DNA of 64,000 nucleotides from Agapanthus africanus (taxonomy: Eukaryota; Streptophyta; Magnoliopsida; Asparagales; Amaryllidaceae): contig CM057347.1 in the NCBI GenBank assembly GCA_030015575.1, positions 505,551,176 through 505,615,175 on the forward strand. The letters are read 5' to 3'. This document shows positions 56,084-64,000 of the stretch, in pieces; position 1 is the first letter of the stretch, and every line of letters starts with the position of its first letter. The position numbers and the translations under genes were made by a program. The notes beneath the pieces were generated by a model. The model was not told the DNA's origin, ran no database searches, and saw only the letters and a program-made list of their open reading frames with translations.

Positions 56084-56789
56084 CCAACCGTAGGGCTGGG
56101 GGAATTTTGAAAAATCGGATTTTGGTTGGCGTCTGCATCGCTGCACTGGAATATGGTACCAGGAGCGACTCATCATTCGTCGTTCCCTGTTGGGGGCGAT
56201 GGCTTAAGAGACAGGTTTAGGTCCCTATCACCTAAGACTTTTCAATTTTATGAGCTGTAAGGGTTCCATAAAAGCATTTCCTCCCTGCGAGTCGAAAGGA
56301 TCTCGTAGGTGTACTTTCTCATTACGAGCCGTGGGGACTCCCAAGTGTGTTTTTCCTTCGTGGATCGTAAGGATCCCACGAAAGTGTTTTCTTACGAGTC
56401 AAGAGGATCTCGTAAGTTTTTTCTCCTCATGTATCGTGGGGACACATGAGTGAGTCTTCCTAAATGGAGCATAATTCAAAGGGCGGAGACCGGCCGCGGG
56501 ACTGGTGATTGCAGTAGGATATGGGTATGATGAGAATTATTTGAGCCCGTAGATTGTATACAGTAGTCAACTTGGGGACCAACCGTAGGGCTGAGGGAAT
56601 TTTGAAAAATCGGATTTTGGTTGGCGTCTGCATCGCTGCACTGGAATATGGTACCAGGAGCGACTCATCATTCGCCGTTCCCTGTTGGGGAGCGATGGCT
56701 TAGGAAACAGGTTTAGGTCCCTATCACCTAAGACTTTTCAATTTTATGAGCCGTAAGGGTCCTATAAAAGCATTTCCTCCCTACGAGTC
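56084..56789. repeat. Element C macro-repeat, right part (485-bp period)
   Basis: aaccgtagggct occurs at 56096 and 56581, a period of 485 bp. One full and one partial unit are present. The unit includes the solo-LTR target in its uninterrupted form (gggaccaaccgtaggg) and the Copia 2 target region, which confirms both insertions. It is cut by the Tekay-like LTR at 56790. Confidence 0.9.
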
Positions 56790-57631
56790 TGTAACAACAT
56801 AGTTCATTTATACCAATTTCTGTTCCCGTATTTACTTATCTATGGTATTTTCTTGATTTATCGTGTTTAGGTGCGAATGGTATTTTACATTGCATTCGAA
56901 CCAACCCGCTTGCTTGAACCTGTTTGATTCATATTTATGAATTACCTTGACTTGTTACGTAGACTGTGCATTTTTCATATTTAGTGCATACTGGCATTTT
57001 ATCTGACATTGCATCTTTTACCATATAACATTTTAAGTCATGTAAAATATTTTAAAAATACATTTCATAGTCTGCATGATACCCCTAACCCCGTGGTAGC
57101 GTCCACGCATTTTGTTCTCGTCCCATTCAGTGAAACGGACTTGTTTGGATGACTACGTGCACGTGCGTGCATCCGTTCATGGGGATATGCTTTTTCGTTA
57201 CCAGAGCATTCATTTTGAAATTTGGAAGTCGCAAATATTTTTCGTATTTTAAATCTGAATTTTTAGACCAGATCCGGGCGCGTTTTGGAATACTTTTGTA
57301 TCCCGCCAAAATTCTAATTATTTAAAATTTTAAAATTCATTTAAAATATTTTTAACAGTTCATAGATTTCTTTTAAACAAACAAAAATCTTTTTAAAATT
57401 TTAAATCCTAATTCCTAACTAATCCAGCTCTCTCGTTGGCTGTCAAGTGGTCCCTACTCCCTCTCTCCTCCTTTTCTCTTTCTCTTTCTCTCTCTCCCTC
57501 TCCCTCTCACCGCGATCTTTCTCTCTCCCTTTCTCTCTCTCCCACAAACGACAACTTTATTTCTCCTCCATGTTCATTTCTCTCTCTCCCACCTCTTGAT
57601 CTCGCTCGCTCTCTATCTCTCTCCTCTCGCT

Positions 57632-57675
<44 letters not shown>

Positions 57676-59816
57676 TCATATTAATCCCACGAACCCTATC
57701 TCCCATATATCATCACCTTCCTTCTTCATTTTCTTTTCATTTTATTTTTCCGCCATCGCCTCCCCTCGCTTGCCTCGCCGCGCTCATCGTCGTCAACCCC
57801 ACGACGTCGACAACCACCCTCGACGACTCCACCTCGCCATCACCATCGTCAACTCCTCGATCCACCTCACTTTCCTCCTCTCTCCCGACGCCTGCAAACC
57901 CTGCACGATCCCATTGCCGGCGACACCATCACTGACGTTGCCTCGTCATCATCACCCTCTCTGTCTTCGCCTCTGTCCCAAACCCCAGAGCACCAAATCC
58001 CGGCTTCTTCTTCTTCTTTTTCTTCTTTTTCTCCTTCTTCTTCTTTTCTTGATTTCTTGGATTCACGTTTTCCGGTGATCGACGGAGCCGTACCCATCGC
58101 TGTTAATCCGGGTGATCCTGAGGACGTTCCCAGACAGCACGGTCATGTTCTTGCCTTACCTGGTTCTGTTCTGTGCTCGTGTGGACACATCGCGACGTTT
58201 TCCCGACATCCGACGTGTCGTACGTACCGCTTTGAGATCCGATCAGGCAAGTTTATCTTGCTACATGCTACATTACATTTTATGCATCTATTTTAATAAA
58301 AAAAATAATTGAATTTCAAACCGTGCATCCAAAGTACTTGTTTCACAGTTTTACAATGACCATATGCATCCATTCTTATCATTTCATATCTAGCATATGC
58401 AAACCTATCTTGTCACATATCATACTATAGTATACCACATCAAATTGAATATAACCATTTACATTGTTTAATTGAACATCGTGCATTAACTAGTTTATCA
58501 TTTAAAGGTTATATGATATCAATTCGCATCCATATCGAATAGAACACATATAGCTGCATTTACCGATCTCGTTTATAACCTAATACTGTTGTTGTAACAC
58601 CCCATGTTTAATAAAGTGCATCCTATTTAATATTGGAACTATAAATATAACCCTAATCGATAGTTGTGCATCCATATCTTGAATATATATCTATTGCATA
58701 CTATATCGCACTATTCCATTTTATTGTTATATTGGTATCCTATACTTGTTTTTTGTGTACCCATGCTTATTATAGTTTGATTATGAGCACCCACGTGATA
58801 CTTGTGCACCCCCTGACATGACTTGATACACTACTACTTGATATGACTTGATACCTGTGCACTTCTTGACATGATTGATACTTGTACACTACCTGACATG
58901 ACCTGATGTACCACAGCTTGACCTGTTACCTGATCTTGTTACTAATGCCGACTATCTTGACCTGTTGTCCCTACGGACATTTCCTGTTGTTTATTCAGAC
59001 AAATCTGTACTTGCTTGATCCTGTGTTGGCATTAGCTCCAGATTTATCAATACCTGACTTAAACACATAACCTGGGGGTATGGGGAAATCAATGATGAAA
59101 CCTGACTTGTAACTCGACAGTTCGATGCCTTTACTGATAAGTCTTACGGGCTAGGCCAGCTCCGGGATGCTGCTGCTGACATCATTCATCGTTACATACT
59201 ACCTTTTACCGCCTAGCGGCACGTCTCGGATTCAGCCCGAGAATCTTGACCGTGGTCCCGGGCATGCACGGGATACTATTGAGTTACTTCGATAATTCAT
59301 CAAATTGATTTTAAAGACTTGAGAGTAGTTAACCCAGTAGACCAGTTTAGATTACTCACTGCACATCACCTGTGCCTTACCCTTCACTGTCCTCACTTAT
59401 GTTACTGTTATACCTTTATTACTATTCATACTCGTGCCTGCATGTCTCGTCACCCCTGATTATATTATTATTGATGTTATGACGTACTGACGTCTGGGTT
59501 TTGCATGGCCCAGATTCTCTACCTTTGTCGCAGGCTGATCAGGAGTACTTCCGCCGTTAGGCCGAGCAGTGAGGATCCAACTAGTATCCAGTTTTACTTT
59601 CCAAGTGTTTTGTTTATTGGATCTATTGCTTCCGCATATTATTTTATTCTTGACTCGTTTATTTTGGCCTATGGACATGTGTTAGATAGTTTATTATTGT
59701 TCTTGATATCTCTACAGCTGTAATGAGGTTGTGGAGGGATATTTCCTATCCACAGGTAGCATGGTTGGCTCTGTCATGTGCCTATCTTAGCGCACTCTGG
59801 GAAGCGGGGCGTGACA
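56790..59816 (+). repeat. Tekay-like 5' LTR (3.0 kb)
   Basis: Starts TGTAACAACATAG and ends GGGGCGTGACA. It contains a CT microsatellite (57476-57675) and repeated cctgacatgacttgatac-type units (58810-58960). Its end matches the start of the solo LTR at 13966 in reverse complement. The 160-codon frame at 57596-58078 is mostly low-complexity Ser/Leu and is not supported. Confidence 0.92.
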
Positions 59817-59825
59817 GGGTTTGTT

Positions 59826-59838
59826 TGGTATCAGAGAC
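59826..59838 (+). other. Tekay-like primer-binding site (initiator tRNA-Met)
   Basis: TGGTATCAGAGAC lies nine bases after the LTR end. Confidence 0.8.
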
Positions 59839-60538
59839 ATAGGATATAGGTTAATCGGGTTTGATTCTTTTATAGTTGGGTATTGGACCTAATACACGAA
59901 TCGGAAAATCCGTGATTAGGAACATGTCATGCCACCTTATTATCATGATTCTTGAATCATATCTTTCTCTTTATCCTTTGCCTTGACGATATGCAAAGCA
60001 CTTTGCATCTCGACTTGAAACCTTTTGGTTCCCAATTGTTTCTCCTAGTTCCTTTGATTCTGATATTAGGATTTGGACGACTTGAACGGAGTTATGTGAT
60101 TGTACCCATGAACTGCAGCATGGTTACAATGCGGTACTCTATTTAAGTAACTTGGAGTCCTGGTCTTGTTCATTTCCTTGCTCCCCGGTCGCTATATTAC
60201 CTTGCTTCTCTTGCTTTCCAGTTCATGTTTCATCGCAAGCTTAAATCATGTTTACCGTGCTTATCTTCTTTAGTGTTTGGCTTCAGGTGAAATCGTTTCA
60301 GGTATCCTACTTGTTCATGTCTTCCCCGCATTAGAATTATTCAATTCTGGTGCATTCCTTTGTTTGTTGATGTCTTGGGAATGGATTTTCTCGGAACTTT
60401 CCACGCTCACATTGATTGTAGGGCAAAAAAAGTGATTTTCCATATTCTCGGACATCCGGAGTTGTTTTTGCTGGAGGTAGCAGTTCTGTCAGGCCAGTCG
60501 AGTTTAGGGCTAGGTAGACAAACATTGTTCTTTCGTCG
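59839..60538 (+). pseudogene. Remnant of Tekay-like protease; gag deleted
   Basis: Only about 0.5 kb lies between primer site and the end of protease, where gag plus protease normally need well over 1 kb. From 60360 the frame shows the protease tail (VDVLGMDFLGTFHAHIDCRAKKVIF), lacking the active-site DTG. The rest (59839-60359) has no recognisable coding content. Confidence 0.75.
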
Positions 60539-62185
60539 ATGGAAGTTGATAAGGAGGAAGCACCAGTTGTTGTTCAAGAGTTCATGGACGTGTTCGAAGA
60601 CATCTCGGGTTTACCACCAAAACGAGATGTAGAGTTCGCGATCGATCTTATTCCTGGTGCAGCGCCAATCTCTAAAGCGTACTATCCAATAGCGTCAATG
60701 GAATTGGAAGAAGTCAATAAGCAGGTTGCCGAATTACTTGAGAAGGGTTGGATTCGCAGCAGCATTTCACCTTGGAGAGCTCCAGTTCTTCTAGTCAAGA
60801 AGAAAGATGGCACAAGGAGGATGCGCATCGATTATTGAGAGTTAAACCGAGTGACTATTAAGAACAAGTACCCGATCCCTCGCATTGGTGCAGTATTTGA
60901 GCAGCTTAGTAGCGCGAGGGTATTCTCGAAGTTGGATTTGCGATCCGGATATCATCAGGTCCGAGTTAAATCAGAAGATATTTGCAAGACTGCGTTCAGA
61001 ACTCGGTATGAATATTACGAGTATTTAGTGATGCCCTTCGAAGTAACGAATGCACCGGCGATATTTATGGACTTGATGAACCGAATCTTTTCACCATTCT
61101 TGGACCAGTTTATAGTGGTGTTCATTGATGATATTCTGGTCCACTCAAAGAGTATTGAAGAGCATGCAGAACACTTGAAGATCGCACGGCAGACATTGAG
61201 GCAAGAAAGATTGTATGCAAAGATGAGCAAGTGCGAGCTTTGGCTTAAAGAAGTGAAGTTTTTGGGGAATGTCGTGTCCGGGGATGGAATCGCCGTTGAT
61301 CCCGAAAAGATTGCAGCAGTTCGAGATTGGCCGATTCCGAAGAACGTTGCAGAGATCAGAAGCTTTCTTGGACTTGCCGGGTATTACAGAAGGTTCGTGA
61401 AGAATTTTGCTCGTTTGGCTGAGCCTTTGACCAAGCTTACACGCAAGGAAGTACCATTTGTGTGTATGGATAAGTGCGCGTCAGCTCTTGAGGCGTTGAA
61501 GCAGAGATTGATAACCGCTCCTATTTTAAACGTGCCAGACAGTTCCGGAGGATTGGTGATTGACAGCGACACATCTGGGAAAGGATTAGGATGTGTTTTA
61601 ATGCAGCATGGGAAGGTTATAGCTTACGCATCGAGACAGTTGAAGACCCATGAGAAGAATTACCCAACTCATGACTTGGAGCTAGCAGCTGTGATTTTCG
61701 TTTTGAAGATTTGGAGACACTACTTATTGGGCGAAAGGGTCAAAGTATTCACCGGTCAGAAAAGCCTGAAGTATGTGTTCACACAGAAGGAGCTAAATAT
61801 GAGGCAGCGTGGATGGTTGGAGCTGATGGCTGACTACGATCTTGATCTTAAGTACCATCCGGGTAAAGTTAATGTTGTGCCGGATGCGCTTAGTCGGTTG
61901 CCAGTAATTCAGATGTTGACTGCACAAAAAGAACTTATTGAAGACTTTCGGAGATTCGATTTGGAGATTGTGCTACCGCATTCTTCGGGACAGTTGATGC
62001 AGCTGCAAGTACAATCGTCGTTGATCGAGAATATTAAAGCAGCGCAACTGCAGGACCCTAGATTGCAAAAGTTTCGAGTACAGGTTGAAGCTGGACTTCG
62101 AACGGACTTATTAATTCATAAAGATGGTTCGTTGCGATATGGTAGTCGTTTGTGTGTGCCAAAGGAGATATTCGCGAAGAAGTGA
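60539..62185 (+). pseudogene. Tekay-like reverse transcriptase-RNase H (broken)
   Basis: RT begins with [19 protein letters not shown] and [24 protein letters not shown] at 60836 (CGA expected) interrupts it after IDY. The frame then runs open from 60851 with GYHQVRV, the catalytic [11 protein letters not shown] and [14 protein letters not shown]. RNase H has [36 protein letters not shown] and PDALSRLP, but the third catalytic aspartate (usually FTDHKSL) reads FTGQKSL, so RNase H would be inactive. A 1-bp indel near 62170 shifts into integrase. Confidence 0.9.
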
Positions 62186-63443
62186 TGAAGGAGGCGCACA
62201 GTTCCGCATATTCCGTACATCCAGGAGGCACGAAAATTTACCGAGATCTACGTCAGCATTTCTGGTGGGAAGGCATGAAACAGATACTGCCCGCTTTGTA
62301 GCGAAGTGTTTGGTGTGTTGGCAAGTTAAGGCTGAACATTAAAGGGTTGCTGGTTTATTGCAACCACTTCCGATTCCTCAATGGAAGTGGGAACATATAA
62401 CCATGGATTTCGTGACGGATCTACCGCGGAGTCCAAATGGCAACAATACAGTTTGGGTGATTGTTGATTGATTGACCAAGGCAGCTCATTTCATACCATT
62501 TCGAGTTGGTCAATCAATAGAAGGTTTGGCAGAATGGTACATGCAGGAGATTGTAAGATTGCATGGAGTACCGGTGAGCATCGTGTCCGACCGTGACACC
62601 CGTTTCTTATCACACATCTGGAGGAGCTTACAGGAAAGTTTGGGGACTCGATTGAAGTGTAGCACAGCTTATCATCCTCAGACAGACGGCCAGTCGGAGA
62701 GAACGATCCAAACTCTTGAAGACTTGTTGAGAGCTTGCATGTTAGACTTCAAGGGTTCATGGGAGGATCATCTACACTTGGTGGAGTTTTCTTACAATAA
62801 CAGTTTCTAGGCGACTATTCAGATGGCTCCATTAGAAGCATTATATGGTCGCAAGTGTCGATCACCTGTTTGTTGGGACGATGTTGGAGAACGAAGATTG
62901 TTGGGACCGAATTTGGTAGTGCAAACAGTTGAGAAAGTTAATACTATCCGGAATCATATGAAGGCAGCACAAGATCGGCAGAAGAGTTGGGCCGATACAT
63001 CGAGAAGATCTCTAGAGTTCGTTGTTGGTGATCTGGTATTCTTGAAGGTATCACCGACTAGAGGAGTGATTCGTTTCGGAAGTCGAGACAAGCTTAGTCC
63101 TCGATTCGTTGGGCCTTTCGAGATTTTGGAGCGTGTTGGAGAAGTGGCGTATCGATTGGCTTTACCGCAATCCTTGGCGAATGTTCATGACGTGTTTCAT
63201 GTATCTCAACTCCGTAAATATATTCGAGATGAAACACACGTGCTGCATCATTCGGAGCTGACTGTAAGAGAAGATTTAACCTTTAAGGAACGACCGATGT
63301 CGATTGTGGATCGAAGAGAAAAGGTTCTTAAGAACAGGGTTATCCCTCTTGTACTAGTTTCTTGGGGAAATCGCTCACATGGAGAATCAACTTGGGAACG
63401 AGAAGATGAAATCCGACAGAAGTTTCAACATCTATTCTTGTAG
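62186..63443 (+). pseudogene. Tekay-like integrase with chromodomain-like tail (broken)
   Basis: The zinc-finger region (H...HPGGTKIYRDLRQHFWWEGM, C..C as CLVCWQVK) lies around 62200-62340 in shifted frames. The core has D in [11 protein letters not shown] in [11 protein letters not shown] and E in [19 protein letters not shown] after VIVD near 62470 (CGA expected) and TAG near 62808 (CAG expected) interrupt it. From 62823 the frame is open: RKCRSPVCWDD, GPFEILERVGEVAYRLALP (GPY/F module), VFHVSQLRKY, then a C-terminal chromodomain-like motif (VLVSWGNRSHGESTWERED) ending at 63443. Chromodomains guide chromovirus integration to heterochromatin. Confidence 0.9.
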
Positions 63444-63473
63444 TTTCTTGATCGTCTATCCTTTCTTATTCTT

Positions 63474-63513
63474 GGAATTTCGAGGACGAAATTCGTTTTG
63501 TAGTTGGGTATAA
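63474..63513 (+). other. Chromovirus 3' conserved inverted repeat and purine tract
   Basis: gaatttcg and cgaaattc flank aggacg at about 63476-63496, a motif typical of the 3' end of Tekay/Del elements. The purine tract before the LTR (tagttgggtataa) is short and degraded. Confidence 0.7.
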
Positions 63514-64000
63514 TGTAACAACCTAGTTCATTTATACAAATTTATGTTCCCGTATTTACTTATCTATGGTATTTTCTTGATTTATCGTATTTGGGTGCGA
63601 ATGATATTTTACATTGCATTCGACCCGACCCGCTTGCTTGAACCTGTTTTATTCATATTTATGAATTATCTTGACTTGTTACGTAGACTGTGCATTTTTC
63701 ATGTTTAGTGCATACTGGCATTTTATCTGACATTGTATCTTTTACCATATAACATTTTAAGTCATGTAAAATATTTTAAAAATACATTTCATAGTCTGCA
63801 TAATACCCCTAACCCCGTGGTAGCGTCCACGCATCTTGTTCTCGTCTCGTTCAGTGAAACGGACTTGTTTGGATGACTACGTGCACATGCATGCATCCGT
63901 TCTTGGGGATATACTTTTTCGTTACCAGAGCATTAATTTTGAAATTTGGAAGTCGCATATATTTTTCGTATTTTAAATCTGAATTTTTAGACCATACCCG
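63514..64000 (+). repeat. Tekay-like 3' LTR (first 487 bp)
   Basis: Starts TGTAACAACCTAG and aligns without gaps to the start of the 5' LTR. It is cut by the window edge. Confidence 0.93.

Larger units (their letters stand above)
39751..56789 (-). mobile_element. Element C: LTR element represented by 3' LTR and repeat-rich 3' region
   Basis: A minus-strand element identified by an LTR (39751-41070), an adjacent purine tract and a long repeat-rich region to its right. It is interrupted by Copia 2, a Copia-type solo LTR and the Tekay-like element. Its coding part and 5' LTR are not in the window. Long repeat-bearing 3' regions are usual in Tat/Ogre-type Ty3/gypsy elements, so that lineage is likely but not shown. 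Confidence 0.6.
56790..64000 (+). mobile_element. Tekay-like chromovirus (Ty3/gypsy), right end outside window
   Basis: 5' LTR 56790-59816, primer site, deleted gag, partial protease, RT/RNase H, integrase with a chromodomain-like tail, the conserved gaatttcgaggacgaaattc inverted repeat, then a 3' LTR from 63514. The left flank GAGTC (56785-56789) should be the target duplication. The visible 487 bp of the 3' LTR differs from the 5' LTR at about 24 sites (about 5%). Confidence 0.92.

Noticed and set aside
57436-58078. Plus-strand ORFs in the right-hand Tekay LTR
   Set aside because: They arise from the CT microsatellite and CTT-rich sequence, giving Ser/Leu repeats. There is no recognisable protein.

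Overview
The window is transposon-dominated nuclear DNA from a flowering plant with a TE-rich genome. It holds at least seven LTR retroelements or LTR remnants stacked inside one another, and one broken plant cytochrome P450. I see no intact host gene, no tRNA or rRNA gene and no bacterial-type gene. The species cannot be told from the sequence. Lineage names (Athila, Tat, Tekay, Angela) come from recognisable protein motifs, primer-binding sites and LTR structure, not from a search.

Layout. (1) 1-1910 is unassigned LTR-like DNA with G-box palindromes and short repeats. (2) Tat element A (Ty3/gypsy, minus strand) runs from its 5' LTR (20639-21371) leftward through gag/protease, RT and RNase H, and resumes with the integrase zinc-finger region at 2432-1948. 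(3) It is split by an Athila-like element (2433-17303, minus, duplicated target GTCAT). The right-hand LTR of that element is itself split by a Tekay-like solo LTR (13966-16900, duplicated target GTGTG). (4) A CYP86-type P450 pseudogene (21389-22832, plus strand) sits between the LTRs of two Tat elements. (5) Tat element B (minus) has its 3' LTR at 23313-24150 and its integrase end at 38927-39750. Between them it carries two plus-strand (antisense) genes with matching TATA promoters and poly(A) signals, and an 86-bp tandem array. A complete Angela-like Copia element (Copia 1, 27775-37578, duplicated target GGATG) is inserted in that array. (6) Element C (39751 to at least 56789, minus) is represented by its 3' LTR and a long repeat-rich 3' region with 48-bp and about 485-bp repeats. 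It is interrupted by Copia 2 (43354-53707, duplicated target GAGAG), a Copia-type solo LTR (53891-56083, duplicated target CCAAC) and a Tekay-like chromovirus (from 56790, running off the window).

All the coding regions are damaged. Many breaks are single stop codons of the kinds CGA to TGA, CAG/CAA to TAG/TAA and TGG to TAG/TGA, as expected from decay of methylated cytosine. Target-site duplications fix the nesting order. By-eye LTR comparison puts Copia 2 (about 2% divergence) as younger than Copia 1 (about 3%) and the right-hand Tekay (about 5%).

The most interesting non-routine signals are four. The twin antisense genes in Tat B share promoter architecture and, in one of them, intron-like gaps. 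Three inverted repeats sit at nearly identical spacing in the leaders of the two Copia elements. Copia LTRs share a palindrome whose arms change together. The 3' region of element C shows hierarchical repeat growth.
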